Origin: Flavisolibacter nicotianae
Lineage (GTDB): Bacteria > Bacteroidota > Bacteroidia > Chitinophagales > Chitinophagaceae
Assembly (NCBI RefSeq): GCF_003628535.1
Contig: NZ_RBCI01000001.1
Location: forward strand, 124,001-188,000
Length of the DNA stretch: 64,000 nt
Direction of reading: 5' to 3'
Shown: positions 25,259-35,385 of the stretch, piece by piece
Numbering within the stretch: the first letter of the stretch is position 1
How the letters are laid out: each line of letters starts with the position of its first letter
Notes under the pieces: generated by a model
What the model was told of the DNA's origin: nothing
Databases searched by the model: none
The model's input: the letters and a program-made list of their open reading frames with translations, nothing else
Position numbers and translations under genes: made by a program

Positions 25259-25591
25259 TCAATGCCGGCTACGGCTGGTGTCTTTTGCTGCGCCTGTGCC
25301 GCCGGCTCCTGCTCCTGATGCTGTACCCGAGCCTCCTGTGCCGATACTCGTGCCGGAACCCGTACCGTTGGTTGCGCCGGTACCTGTACCGGTTCCTGTA
25401 CTTGTATCAAGACCGCCCGTACCCGTGCCGGCACCAACACCACTCGTTCCGCCGGTACCGGTTGTCGTTGTGTTGGTTGTAGTGGACGTAGAGGAATCAG
25501 AATTACCGGCACTGCCGGATTCATTGCCAGTTCCGTTCGAACAGCTAAAAAAACAAAAGGCTAATCCGCCCCAAAAGAACATGCGTTTCAT
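25259..25591 (-). CDS. Low-complexity Gly/Thr/Ser-rich lipoprotein
   Basis: 110 aa from ATG 25591. It has a lipoprotein signal (MKRMFFWGGLAFCFFSC) with the modified Cys at residue 17. The rest is almost entirely Gly, Thr, Ser and Ala in GTG- and GSG-type runs and ends AKDTSRSRH. No fold is recognisable. The low complexity keeps other frames open, but only this frame has a credible export signal. It could be a surface or linker protein. The repetitive DNA (recurring GTACCGG) may be prone to slippage. Confidence 0.6.
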   Translation of the reverse strand: MKRMFFWGGLAFCFFSCSNGTGNESGSAGNSDSSTSTTTNTTTTGTGGTSGVGAGTGTGGLDTSTGTGTGTGATNGTGSGTSIGTGGSGTASGAGAGGTGAAKDTSRSRH

Positions 25592-25762
25592 GATAACGTT
25601 GTTGAAGGTTGATGAATACTGACTGCTTTTCCCCTTCAACTATTTTGCCAGTAGAAAATCCGGGGAAGAAAACCGGTAACAGAACTGGGGCTATTTGTTC
25701 CTGGCCATCTGCCCCGTTCGGGCATGGCACTAAACCCGGTTTTGCTGCAACCACCAGAATGC

Positions 25763-28700
25763 CTACGTTGTTGAAGACACGTCGGGAAACCAGCAGACGA
25801 AAGTGGAACCCTTTTCCGGTTCGCTTTCCAGTGTAATTTTCCCGCCGTGTTTCTCCATGATTTTTTTGCAGATCGCAAGACCCATTCCCGTGCCCTCGTA
25901 CTGGTCGCGGTTATGCAACCGCCTGAACATTTCGAATATTTTCTTATGGTGCTCGCCGGCAATTCCAATACCGTTATCACGTATGAAAATTTTTAAAAAA
26001 GCACCTTCTCTTTCTGCACCAATCTGAACAAGCGGCTCCTGCCCATCGGCCTGAAACTTGATCGCATTGCTAATAAGATTCTTGAAAAGATAAAACAACT
26101 GGCTTTCAGAACCGGCAATTGAAGGCAACGGAGCAATTTCGATGACGGCCCCGGCCTTCTGCCACTTTTCAGCCATTTCTTCCCTTAAACGCTGAAGCAA
26201 GTTGTTTAGGTCGACGGCTCTGACTTTTTCATTCCCCACATGCACCCGGGTCAGTTCCAGGATGTCGTTGATCAGAAGGTCGAGCCGCTTGACTGCGCCG
26301 GTTATTCGTTCAACATGTTGCCGGCCGGCTTCAGAAAGCGAGGGCTCTTTGGTTAGCAACCAGTCACTATAGGTGTACAATTTGCGCAAGGGTTCCCGCA
26401 GGTCGTGGCTGGCCACAAACGCAAAGGAAGTGATCTCTTCATTTTTATCTTCCAACTCTGCATTTTTTCTTTCCAGTGATGCATTTAATGCCTTTAGCAC
26501 CCGCTCGGCCGCCTTTTCCTCGGTCACATCCTGCAGGATGCTCAAAACCTTAGTAACCTTTTCAGCAGCATCACGCTGAAAGACCTTGGACCGGTTGCGC
26601 ACCCAAAGAAGCGAAGAATCTTTCCGAAGCATACGATATTCAACGACCAAAAGATCGCCATCCATGGCGGCTTTCATTTTTTCGTTGAAATGAAGAAGGT
26701 TTGCACGATCGTCAGGATGAACGAATTCCAACCGGCCATCAATTCCCCTGTTCACCAGGTCCTCCGTTGTTGTCCCAAGCCATTCTGCCAGGCAGTTGTT
26801 CAAATACACCGGCTGGCGTTTGGCGAGATCGTAAACAATGATGGCGTCTGGCGACGCTTCGGCTGTTTGCTGCAACCATCGCTGGCTTTCTTTCCACCGC
26901 TCCTCGGCAACCCGGATATCGGTAACATCCATGTCAACACCCACAATCCGTTGCGCCCTGCCAGCTTCATCGTATACCACTGCACCTTTGATTTTCAGCA
27001 GCCGCGTTTCGTTTCCCCGCTGGATGCGCATCACTTCCTCAAAATGCCGCGGATCGACTGTCAGCGTCTGAATGATCCGCCTCGCAACGGACCGGTCTTC
27101 GCCAACCGCAACATCCCAGTAAATCTCAGGACTTACGGCCATGCCCTGGGGCAGTCCAAACAATTTATACATCCCATCGCTCCAGATGAACCGGCCGCTT
27201 GCGATCTCGTATTCCCAGCTGCCCATTTGTACCAGTTCTTCGGCCTGCTGTAGAATGGTCAAGTTCTTTTTCAATTCCCGCCCGGCATTTTTGCGCTGGG
27301 TAATGTCTTCAATGACATTCAATACATGGGTTGCGCTACCCTGCAGATCGCGTTGAAAAACCTTCCCCCGCACAAAAAACCATTTCCATTCTCCGGCAAA
27401 TGTTTCTGCACGGTATTCGGCTGTAACAACGTCATCATCAGATGCAGTCGAAAAGGCGCCAAAATAGTTGTCAAGGATGGGGCGGTCATCGGGGTGGATC
27501 AATTTCCCTCTATTTTCACGTCCAATGCTGATCATTTTTTCAGGATCAAAACCATGTTGCGAAAGCGTTTCGCCGTTTAAAAAGATAACGGTTTTTGTTT
27601 CCAGTTCGATGACACTGATGATATCCGGGACAGTTTCGGTAATGCGCCTGAGGTAATGCGATTGTTCTTTGATTTGCTCCTCGGCTTTCTTTTGCTCCGT
27701 GATATCCTGTACAGTGCCGGCCAGGTAAATTACATTGCCGTCCTCTCCTGCAAACGACTGTATTTGTCGGCGCACCATGCGCACATCACCATCGGGTTTC
27801 ACAATGCGATGGGTCGTGTCCATCCGGCCGGGACTTTCCCGCAAATGGATTAATTGCTCCAAAATGCCTTCATCATCCGGGTGTAAAAAAGACAAGACTT
27901 TTTCCAAAGTCATCTTCTCGCATTGCGGTTCCAATCCATGAATGCGAAACATTTCATCGCTCCAGTGAATCTGGCCCGAGACAATATTTGATTCAAAACT
28001 TCCGACCCTCCCGATAGCCTGTGCTTCTTTAAGCCGCAGGTGTTCATTTTCCAGTACCTCTTTGGCCTGCTGCTCCTGTTGCAGCAGTTTGTACTCGTTT
28101 GTCAGGTCGTGCACAATCCAAAGTACCGACGACACGTCGTTGCCCTCTTCTTTTATAGGGATCAGATAGGTTTCGAAATACTCTCCCGATTCTTCATTGA
28201 TCGTGGCCGGCAGGTAAACGGTTTCGCCGCGCAGCACCTTACGAAATTCGACATAGCCCGGATCGTTGCGAAAGCCGGGAAAGATTTCAAGAATATTGCG
28301 GCCAATAACCCGGCTCTTGGAAAGGCCGTAGTAGTCTTCGGCTTTTTTGTTCCAGTACAGGTAATTCATGTGCCGGTCAAGAACAACAATGCGATCGACA
28401 GAGGCGTCCACCAGGCTTTCAATAAAGTTGAGGCGTTCGCTCAATTGTTGTTGCAGGTCGAGTTCTTTTGATACATCTTCCACTACATGCAGCACCTTTG
28501 TCACGTCGCCATTTTCGTCCTGGAGTGGTGCAAGGCTGTAGTGATGCGCCTTGCGCAGGTAAGCATTCCGCACTTTCAGTTCACGCACCGGTGTCCCGGC
28601 CATTGCTGCATGAAGCTGTTGCAGGTAGCCTTTTTCTTTCAATGCAGGGAAAAGATCAAACAGGTTGGCTGAAATTGCGTCTGCCTCTTTCGTGCCGGTT

Positions 28701-30424
28701 TTTTGCGCTGCTGCTTTGTTCCAGTGCAATACCCTGTTATCGAGGTCTGTCACAAGGATCATGTCGCTGCTGGTTTGTCCAAGCACCTCCGCGTACAAAC
28801 TGGCATTGGCCGTCTTTTGCCGGAGGTCCTCTTCCGTCGCACTGTTTTTTATCACCCCGACGAGGGTTTGCCGGTTGGCTGCAGCAATGCGGTGAAAGAA
28901 AACAGTCGTCAGCTGCACGCCGTTGCGACCGAGAAAACGAACGGAACAGTCGCTTTGCGGTTGTCCGCTTTGCACAGCGGCCATCGCTTCCTGAAACGCC
29001 GACACATCGGCCGGGTACACATGGTTGTATAACAAGGATACCGACGGCACGACTGCATCAGGCCTGTAGCCGAAAAGCCGGTACAGCCCTTCACTCCAAT
29101 GAGTACCTGCATCGGGCTGATGGAGAAAGTATCCCGACCCGGTGATCGATTCTGCCAGTTGCTGTATGGCATGGTGCAGCGCCGCTTGCTCGTTCAATTC
29201 CCGAATCTTGCGTTCCAGCCCGCGTTGCACGGTGACGTCCTGCACAATTCCAACCAGCACTACGCCTGTGCCGGTATCCACTGGTTTCCCGCTTTGTTTG
29301 AGGTAGCGCTCCTTGCCGTCGTTGCGAATGATGCGAAAGTCAATGTCCGACAACGGTTGGCCGCGCCACATGTTATCGAGAAATGTCTTCACCAGGTCCC
29401 TATCGTCGGGATGCACCAGGTTCAATATGGAATGGCTCTCGATGGACTGGTGCTTCAGCCCATAAATGCGAGCATAATTCTCCGAATACGTGACTTTTCG
29501 GGTTTCCGGTACAAGAAAAAAATAGCCTGCATTCCAATGCAGTTCGGAAAACCGCAACACCTGCTGATGCAGCCTGGTTTTACTTTCGGTTTCGGCGGCT
29601 TGTGCTGCGCCAATGGCATCCTCGGTTTTATCCTGTAAAACAGCAGTAAAAACCGGGTGGCCTTTGCTGTTGTACGTCCAGTGTGTTAAAAGCCGAACGG
29701 TCAGAATCTCCAAATCCGGCCGAACAATCCGGTACTCGAGATGCACCGGCACTTCGGCTTTGTAAGCAGCTTCGAAAGCGTCCAGGAAAGCCATCCGGTC
29801 GTCCGGATGCAGAAAGGGGTGAAACGTATTGGCATGTGCGTTCAGGCTTTGGGGCGCCAGGCCATGAATGTGGTATATGCCATCGGAATACCAAACCTCG
29901 GCTGTGCTTTTATTGATGGCCCAGGCGCCGGTACGAAGCCATTTCTCGGCGGTAGTGGCTATCGCATGCCGCAGGCGAAGAAAGTCCACTTCGCGGCGGA
30001 GCGCAAACTGTTGAAGCGGTTGCTCCCCTGGAGACTGTTCTTCCGGCAGTGGCGTATCCGGAGGTCCGCCAAACGACACGTTCGTCCCGCAGATGAACTT
30101 CACGTCGCCATAGGTTGTAATAAGCCGGAAATCCAACCGGGAAATTTCACTGTCGGAAAGCAATTCCAGCGCACTGCAAACATGGGGCAGGTCGTCGGGA
30201 TGAATGATCCCCTTGGTACCTTCGAAATCCGGTGGGAAGGACATCACATCGCTGCCATAAAGGGCAGCACTTTGCATGTCCCACAACCACTGGCCGGTGA
30301 GTGTGTAGTGGTTTGAGCGGATGAACAGGATCACGCTCCCTTCAACCGCGTCTTTGCTATTTATCTGCTTTCTTTTTGCGGTTTCCTGCAAACGAGCCTC
30401 CGGGATTTGATGTGTGCAATGCAA
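25763..30424 (-). CDS. Giant cytoplasmic histidine kinase with about ten PAS domains
   Basis: 1,553 aa from TTG 30424. No ATG occurs before PAS1, and TTG 30391 or GTG 30334 are alternative starts. There are no transmembrane helices. I count ten PAS/PAC units of ~115-135 aa (residues about 40-1305), many with the PAS_3 marks WSDGMY, HPDD and GxxxDITEQK. HisKA follows with H1340 (VASHDLREP), then HATPase with N (LISNAIK), DNGIGI and GTGMGLAICKK boxes. It should sense several cytoplasmic cues and phosphorylate an unlinked regulator, since no receiver domain or response regulator gene is adjacent. It is divergent from a second PAS kinase. Confidence 0.92.
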   Translation of the reverse strand: MHCTHQIPEARLQETAKRKQINSKDAVEGSVILFIRSNHYTLTGQWLWDMQSAALYGSDVMSFPPDFEGTKGIIHPDDLPHVCSALELLSDSEISRLDFRLITTYGDVKFICGTNVSFGGPPDTPLPEEQSPGEQPLQQFALRREVDFLRLRHAIATTAEKWLRTGAWAINKSTAEVWYSDGIYHIHGLAPQSLNAHANTFHPFLHPDDRMAFLDAFEAAYKAEVPVHLEYRIVRPDLEILTVRLLTHWTYNSKGHPVFTAVLQDKTEDAIGAAQAAETESKTRLHQQVLRFSELHWNAGYFFLVPETRKVTYSENYARIYGLKHQSIESHSILNLVHPDDRDLVKTFLDNMWRGQPLSDIDFRIIRNDGKERYLKQSGKPVDTGTGVVLVGIVQDVTVQRGLERKIRELNEQAALHHAIQQLAESITGSGYFLHQPDAGTHWSEGLYRLFGYRPDAVVPSVSLLYNHVYPADVSAFQEAMAAVQSGQPQSDCSVRFLGRNGVQLTTVFFHRIAAANRQTLVGVIKNSATEEDLRQKTANASLYAEVLGQTSSDMILVTDLDNRVLHWNKAAAQKTGTKEADAISANLFDLFPALKEKGYLQQLHAAMAGTPVRELKVRNAYLRKAHHYSLAPLQDENGDVTKVLHVVEDVSKELDLQQQLSERLNFIESLVDASVDRIVVLDRHMNYLYWNKKAEDYYGLSKSRVIGRNILEIFPGFRNDPGYVEFRKVLRGETVYLPATINEESGEYFETYLIPIKEEGNDVSSVLWIVHDLTNEYKLLQQEQQAKEVLENEHLRLKEAQAIGRVGSFESNIVSGQIHWSDEMFRIHGLEPQCEKMTLEKVLSFLHPDDEGILEQLIHLRESPGRMDTTHRIVKPDGDVRMVRRQIQSFAGEDGNVIYLAGTVQDITEQKKAEEQIKEQSHYLRRITETVPDIISVIELETKTVIFLNGETLSQHGFDPEKMISIGRENRGKLIHPDDRPILDNYFGAFSTASDDDVVTAEYRAETFAGEWKWFFVRGKVFQRDLQGSATHVLNVIEDITQRKNAGRELKKNLTILQQAEELVQMGSWEYEIASGRFIWSDGMYKLFGLPQGMAVSPEIYWDVAVGEDRSVARRIIQTLTVDPRHFEEVMRIQRGNETRLLKIKGAVVYDEAGRAQRIVGVDMDVTDIRVAEERWKESQRWLQQTAEASPDAIIVYDLAKRQPVYLNNCLAEWLGTTTEDLVNRGIDGRLEFVHPDDRANLLHFNEKMKAAMDGDLLVVEYRMLRKDSSLLWVRNRSKVFQRDAAEKVTKVLSILQDVTEEKAAERVLKALNASLERKNAELEDKNEEITSFAFVASHDLREPLRKLYTYSDWLLTKEPSLSEAGRQHVERITGAVKRLDLLINDILELTRVHVGNEKVRAVDLNNLLQRLREEMAEKWQKAGAVIEIAPLPSIAGSESQLFYLFKNLISNAIKFQADGQEPLVQIGAEREGAFLKIFIRDNGIGIAGEHHKKIFEMFRRLHNRDQYEGTGMGLAICKKIMEKHGGKITLESEPEKGSTFVCWFPDVSSTT

Positions 30425-30429
30425 ACGTA
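30422..30429 (-). promoter_or_regulatory. Candidate -7 element of the ten-PAS kinase gene
   Basis: Minus-strand TACGTTTG matches TAnnTTTG. If it is used, transcription begins near 30416, so the TTG at 30424 could not be the start and translation would begin at TTG 30391 or GTG 30334. Confidence 0.35.
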
Positions 30430-30822
30430 TCAGCCTCGTTGTACTTTCTCATAAGACGGGAATGAAAAACGAGTTTATAGGGTGTCGAAAAAATGAACGG
30501 ATATTCATTTTTCGCAGCTTTTGTAAGATAAGTCTTTCTTTCCATTTGTCATTCCCGCAATCAATAAAAATGGCTGGCAATGGCTGCAGGGAAACAGTCA
30601 CTCACCATAGCTGCCAGCCGATGGATGCAGGAAAAGCAGTTGAAAGCCACAATTCCTCACACCAAATCATCCTGGACTCCCGGGTTCCCAACTCCCGCAA
30701 GGTGCAAACCAACGGAGCGATCAAAGCCCAAAATTTACCTTCTCCTACGCGCCAAGAGATGCGGGTCTTCAGGGAAAAAGCGCATTTGAATTTGTTCTAC
30801 CTTCAAACCCTTAACCACCCGG
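30430..30822. other. Divergent intergenic region between two kinase genes
   Basis: About 390 bp. A TACCTTCA box at 30798-30805, close to TAnnTTTG, lies 17 nt before the second kinase ATG. Short plus-strand frames exist (up to 138 codons), but their translations are compositionally random and overlap the divergent start. I see no gene. Confidence 0.5.
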
Positions 30823-33279
30823 ATGCATAGAGAAACTGGCAATGAGACATTGCAATTGTCCTCTTTACAGGAAAACGATAAAGTAGCCGACTTGCTCTAT
30901 TGCAAGGATTGGCACGGCACCAGCATCGGCCCACCCGAAACCTGGCCGCAAAGTCTTCGCACAGCGCTTAGCATTGTATTCAACTCCCGTTTTCCGATGG
31001 TGCTTTTCTGGGGGCCCGACCTTGTTTGCTTTTATAACGATGCATTCCGTCCCAGCCTTGGGCAACCGGGCAAACATCCCTGGGCCTTTGGGCGGCGCGG
31101 TGAGGAAATGTGGGCCGAGATCTGGGGCACCATCAAACCCTGGCTCGACCAGGTGCTTTCCGGTGGCGAGTCGATTTGGATGGAGAACCAGTTGGTAGGC
31201 TTTTACCGCAACGGGCGGATGGAAGATATCTATTGGACATTTTGTTACAGTGCTGTCCAGGACGAAACGGGTGGTATCGCCGGCGTCTTTGTGACCTGTA
31301 CGGAAACGACCGATGCCGTGCTTTCGGCCCGGCGCCTGAAAGAAAGCGAACTCTTTGCCCGCAACATCATCATGAACTCGGAAGCCGCCCATGCTGTATG
31401 GACGGGACCCGATATGATCTTTGAGATGGCCAATGGAAAGATGCTGGAGATGCTGGGAAGAGATGAAGGCATACTCGGAAAGTCCCTTCTGGACGCCGTT
31501 CCTGAGCTGGAGCAATCCGGCTTGCTCAATCGCCTGCACCACGTGCTGCAAAGCGGTGAAACCTACTACCAGCCAGAAGAGATTTTTGTTTTCAACCGGT
31601 ACGGCAAACCACACACCGGCTATTATAACTGTAGCTTTAAAGCCCTCCAAAACGCCGAGGGAAGAGCCTATGCAATTCTCTGTACGGCCATCGACGTGAC
31701 GGAGCAGGTGCTGGCCCGAAAAAAGCTCGAAGACAGCGAACAGGCCTTCCGGAACCTGGTGATCAAGGCACCGGTTGGCTTGTGCATCGTAGCAGGAACA
31801 AATATGGTGGTTGAAGTGGTGAACGATCTTTTCCTGAAGTTGGTGGGGCGACGGCGCGAAGAGTTTGAATCAAAAGGGTATTGGGATGTACTCTACGAAG
31901 CAAAAGCAGTATACGAACCCATTCTCCAGGCCGTTTTCAATACGGGCAAAACGTATACAGCTAGCGAGCACCAGATTCCCCTCATCCGTAACGGGTCGGA
32001 GGAAATCGTCTATGTGAGTTTTGTCTATGAACCCCTCAAGGATGACGATGGGACCATCTCCCGGGTATTGATCCTGGCCATCGATGTGACAGCGCAGGTA
32101 CTGGCGAGAAGAAAAATCGAAGAAGCGGAGGAAAGGGCAAGATTGGCCATCGATGTGTCGCAGTTGGGTCTTTTTGAAGTGGACCTCCAGTCGAAGACCA
32201 TTATCGCCTCGCCGCGGCTGAACGAAATTTTTGACATCAGTTCCTCTACCAATCAGGATCGCTTCATCGGTGCGATTCACCCGGATGACCTTGCAGCAAG
32301 AGAGGAAGCCTACCAGCAGGCTTTTCGAACCGGCGTACTGCAATACGAAGGGCGGATTCTCCGGAAAGACGGCACGGTGCGCTGGGTGCGCTCGAGAGGA
32401 AAAATCTTTTTTGACAAAGGCAGCCAGCCGGTGCGGTTGATTGGTGTGTCGCAGGACATTACCGAGCAAAAGGAATTCGAGGAGGAACTCAACAAACAGG
32501 TGAAAGAGCATACCTCTGAACTGGTAAACAAAAATGCTGAACTGGAACGCACCAATCAAAAGCTGGAAGAGTTTGCCCATGCCGCCTCGCACGATCTGAA
32601 AGAACCGGTGCGCAAGATCCACTTCTTCACCGACCGTTTAAAAAACCAACTGAAACAGGCGACCGAAGAACAGCGAAACACGCTTGAACGCATTGAAGCC
32701 TCTGCCCGCCGAATGACCCTACTGATCGATGACCTGCTGCAGTATTCGTATGTGAGCCAGCCAATGCTGAAAAAAGAAGCGGTTGACCTGAACAAAAAAA
32801 TCGCCCTTGTTCTGGAAGACCTGGAACTGGATGTGCACCAGAAAAAAGCCATCGTGGAAGTGCATCCGATGCCCACAGTTATGGGCTACCGCCGCCAGCT
32901 GCAGCAGTTGTTCCAAAACCTCATTAGCAATGCGCTGAAATACAGCAAAGCCGGCGTGCCTCCCCATATTGTCATCAGCGCCACCAAAAAAACCTGCGAT
33001 GAAGTGCGGGATCTTTTTACCGAATGCCTTACCGGGGACGATTTTCATCTCATCACCGTCAGCGACAACGGGATCGGTTTTGAACAGGAAGACGCCGAAC
33101 GGATCTTCCAAATGTTTCAGCGACTGCACGGCAAAACAGAATACAGCGGCACCGGTATCGGCCTGGCTATTGTTCGGAAAGTAGTCGAAAACCACGGTGG
33201 GAAAATCATTGCAAGCGGCCGGCCCGGCGAGGGTGCAACGTTCAAAATCTATTTGCCGGTCCGGGAGTTAACGGACTAA
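30823..33279 (+). CDS. PAS-domain sensor histidine kinase
   Basis: 818 aa, cytoplasmic. An N-terminal PAS-like module of the DWHGTSIGPPETWPQSLRTAL type (residues ~28-160) is followed by three PAS/PAC units (about 175-300, 305-430, 435-560). A short coiled linker (EHTSELVNKNAELERTNQKLEEF) leads to HisKA with H590 (AASHDLKEP) and HATPase with NLISNALK, DNGIGF and GTGIGLAIVRK. There is no receiver domain. It is divergent from the ten-PAS kinase, which shares its coiled linker and HisKA type, and the pair may have arisen from related ancestors. The response regulator is not in the window. Confidence 0.92.
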   Translation: MHRETGNETLQLSSLQENDKVADLLYCKDWHGTSIGPPETWPQSLRTALSIVFNSRFPMVLFWGPDLVCFYNDAFRPSLGQPGKHPWAFGRRGEEMWAEIWGTIKPWLDQVLSGGESIWMENQLVGFYRNGRMEDIYWTFCYSAVQDETGGIAGVFVTCTETTDAVLSARRLKESELFARNIIMNSEAAHAVWTGPDMIFEMANGKMLEMLGRDEGILGKSLLDAVPELEQSGLLNRLHHVLQSGETYYQPEEIFVFNRYGKPHTGYYNCSFKALQNAEGRAYAILCTAIDVTEQVLARKKLEDSEQAFRNLVIKAPVGLCIVAGTNMVVEVVNDLFLKLVGRRREEFESKGYWDVLYEAKAVYEPILQAVFNTGKTYTASEHQIPLIRNGSEEIVYVSFVYEPLKDDDGTISRVLILAIDVTAQVLARRKIEEAEERARLAIDVSQLGLFEVDLQSKTIIASPRLNEIFDISSSTNQDRFIGAIHPDDLAAREEAYQQAFRTGVLQYEGRILRKDGTVRWVRSRGKIFFDKGSQPVRLIGVSQDITEQKEFEEELNKQVKEHTSELVNKNAELERTNQKLEEFAHAASHDLKEPVRKIHFFTDRLKNQLKQATEEQRNTLERIEASARRMTLLIDDLLQYSYVSQPMLKKEAVDLNKKIALVLEDLELDVHQKKAIVEVHPMPTVMGYRRQLQQLFQNLISNALKYSKAGVPPHIVISATKKTCDEVRDLFTECLTGDDFHLITVSDNGIGFEQEDAERIFQMFQRLHGKTEYSGTGIGLAIVRKVVENHGGKIIASGRPGEGATFKIYLPVRELTD

Positions 33280-33438
33280 TGCCGTTTTCACTTAGGTGCC
33301 GTGAGAGCAGGATAGCGATTGAAACGAGTATAAAGTAAAAAGGCATCGCCGGCAAAAATTCCAAAGTACAAAAGGTATTCCTGCCATTCGTTTTCATCCT
33401 GGTGCTTAACGAAGGAATTCTTTCCGGCTATTGCAAAA

Positions 33439-33464
33439 AAAGAACACGCCAGTGCGTGTTCTTT
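33439..33464. terminator. Bidirectional terminator
   Basis: Stem AAAGAACACGC / GCGTGTTCTTT with loop CAGT. It is flanked by A7 on one side and TTTTT on the other, between the convergent kinase and cold-shock genes. Confidence 0.82.
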
Positions 33465-33482
33465 TTCTATCTGGAGAGTAGC

Positions 33483-33935
33483 TTATTTCGCTTTTTGGAT
33501 ATTGATGGCAACAGGTCCCTTCGGTCCCATTTGGGTTTCAAACTGTACCCGCTCGCCTTCTTTCAATGGCTCGGTTAACTGGCTGGCATGAACAAAAATG
33601 CTTTCGCCGCTTTTGCTGTCTTTGATAAAACCAAATCCTTTGGCCGTGTTGAAAAACGTAACGGAGCCAAGACGCACCACTTCTTCCTCTTCTTCTTCAT
33701 GCTGCCGCACACCGATCTCGATTTCTTCGGCATTGAACGTTTTCATTTTGGAAGGATCGGGCGGTGTGGAAGAAAGATTGCCGTTTTCGTCAATATAAGC
33801 CATCATGTCTTCCAGGGCCTGGCCCTTTTTTGCATTGGCCTTGCGCTCCTCCATTTTCTCTTTTTTCTCCTGGCGCTCCTTTGCCCGCTGTTTTTCTTTT
33901 TCCCGTTTATTGAAAGACTGACTTGATTTTGCCAT
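33483..33935 (-). CDS. Cold-shock domain protein with charged N-terminal extension
   Basis: 150 aa from ATG 33935 (MAKSSQSFNKREKEK). An ~80-aa Lys/Glu-rich N-terminal extension precedes a C-terminal cold-shock domain (about 84-148) with RNP1 KGFGFI and RNP2 SIFVHASQL. It binds single-stranded RNA or DNA and may act as an RNA chaperone. The extension is typical of Bacteroidota CspA-like proteins of this size. It is divergent from a DEAD-box helicase gene, a pairing that fits joint work on structured RNA at low temperature. Confidence 0.93.
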   Translation of the reverse strand: MAKSSQSFNKREKEKQRAKERQEKKEKMEERKANAKKGQALEDMMAYIDENGNLSSTPPDPSKMKTFNAEEIEIGVRQHEEEEEEVVRLGSVTFFNTAKGFGFIKDSKSGESIFVHASQLTEPLKEGERVQFETQMGPKGPVAINIQKAK

Positions 33936-34175
33936 AGCGATAATTTGTGCCTTGAATTTACAACGCTTTGCGAATGTAAAGGAAACTGTCACCACAAAAA
34001 TTTTTCTTTTCGCCGCATTTTTCTTTACCAAACCATTCACAGGAAATTTTCTATCTTCACGTCCTCTTCGTTGCTGACTTGATAAATTTCTTCCCCCATC
34101 CGTAGAAGCTCATCTGGTCCTTCAAAAGAGACCACCGCTCACCAAACGAGCACATTTTAAACGAAAAAACCATTT

Positions 34176-35309
34176 ATGTCATTTGACCAATTAGGAATCA
34201 TGGAGCCTATTTTAAAGGCTCTCAGAAAGGAACAATACACAACTCCCACCCCCATACAATCACAAGCGATCCCGCATGCTTTACAAGGCAAGGATATCCT
34301 CGGCCTGGCACAAACCGGTACGGGAAAAACGGCTGCATTTGCCATTCCCGTGTTGCAGCAACTGGCAGCGGAACCGACTTCGAAAGGCTACCGTTATACA
34401 AGAGCGCTTGTACTGACACCGACCCGGGAACTGGCCGTGCAGATCAGCGAGAGTTTCGCCAGCTATGGCCGTTTTCTTGGGCTCAAGCACGAAGTGATTT
34501 TTGGCGGCGTATCGCAGACACAGCAAACAATTTCGCTGCGGGATGGCGTGGATGTGCTGATTGCCACACCGGGCCGCCTGCTCGACCTGATGAATCAAGG
34601 CTATGTGCACCTTGACTATCTCCAAACCTTTGTGTTGGACGAAGCCGACCGCATGCTGGACATGGGCTTCATTCACGATGTACGCAAAGTGGTGCGGGCC
34701 CTGCCCAAAGAAAAGCAAACGATGCTTTTCTCCGCTACAATGCCCAAAGAGATTGCCCAACTTGCCTCATCGCTGATGAAATCACCGGTGCGGGTGGAAG
34801 TGACACCGGTTTCCTCCACAGCAGAAAAAATTGACCAGGCTGTCTATTTTGTTCCTAAAACCAATAAGAACAACCTGCTTCTTCACCTGCTGAATGAAGA
34901 AAAGATTGGGCGTACACTTCTTTTCACCCGTACAAAGCATGGTGCCGACAAAATTGCCAAGCACCTGAAAAAGGCCAATATCAAGGCCGATGCGATTCAC
35001 GGTGATAAATCGCAAACAGCCCGGCAAAATGCCCTGACCAATTTCAAAAGCGGCAAGCTGAAAGTGCTGGTGGCAACGGATATTGCCGCAAGAGGCATCG
35101 ATGTGGATTCACTGGAACATGTGATCAACTACGATCTGCCCGACGTGGCCGAAACCTATGTACACCGCATTGGCCGCACAGGCCGGGCCGGTGCTTCGGG
35201 CAAAGCCATTTCGTTTTGCGACGGCAAAGAAGAAATGAAAAATCTTCGCAGCATCAACAAGCTGATCGGCCTGAAGATACCTGCTGTAGAACACCCCTTC
35301 GAAGTTTAA
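34176..35309 (+). CDS. DEAD-box RNA helicase (RhlE-like)
   Basis: 377 aa, a minimal two-RecA-domain helicase without a C-terminal tail. It has the Q motif ([11 protein letters not shown]), Walker [26 protein letters not shown], the [10 protein letters not shown] segment and HRIGRTGR. It unwinds short RNA duplexes in ribosome assembly or mRNA decay. It starts 240 bp from the divergent cold-shock gene. A TATCTTCA box at 34052-34059 suggests a leader of about 110 nt. Such long leaders are known for cold-induced helicase genes, but this is an inference here. Confidence 0.95.
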   Translation: MSFDQLGIMEPILKALRKEQYTTPTPIQSQAIPHALQGKDILGLAQTGTGKTAAFAIPVLQQLAAEPTSKGYRYTRALVLTPTRELAVQISESFASYGRFLGLKHEVIFGGVSQTQQTISLRDGVDVLIATPGRLLDLMNQGYVHLDYLQTFVLDEADRMLDMGFIHDVRKVVRALPKEKQTMLFSATMPKEIAQLASSLMKSPVRVEVTPVSSTAEKIDQAVYFVPKTNKNNLLLHLLNEEKIGRTLLFTRTKHGADKIAKHLKKANIKADAIHGDKSQTARQNALTNFKSGKLKVLVATDIAARGIDVDSLEHVINYDLPDVAETYVHRIGRTGRAGASGKAISFCDGKEEMKNLRSINKLIGLKIPAVEHPFEV

Positions 35310-35329
35310 GGGTAGTAAAATAAAGCCTT

Positions 35330-35371
35330 AAAAGGCGGTGAGAAAAGAATGGATTTTCTCACCGCCTTTTT
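35330..35371 (+). terminator. Terminator of the DEAD-box helicase gene
   Basis: A 17-bp perfect stem with arms AAAAGGCGGTGAGAAAA / TTTTCTCACCGCCTTTT and a 7-nt loop, ending in T. Confidence 0.9.
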
Positions 35372-35385
35372 GTTTTCCCTGTAGG

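Noticed and set aside
25033-25524. 163-codon minus-strand frame of Val/Pro/Arg repeats
   Set aside because: It is a frame-shifted reading of the Gly/Thr-rich lipoprotein gene. Repetitive DNA keeps several frames open, and this one has no signal peptide.
30414-30830. 138-codon plus-strand frame between the two kinase genes
   Set aside because: No recognisable domain, mixed composition, and it overlaps both divergent starts. Treated as intergenic.
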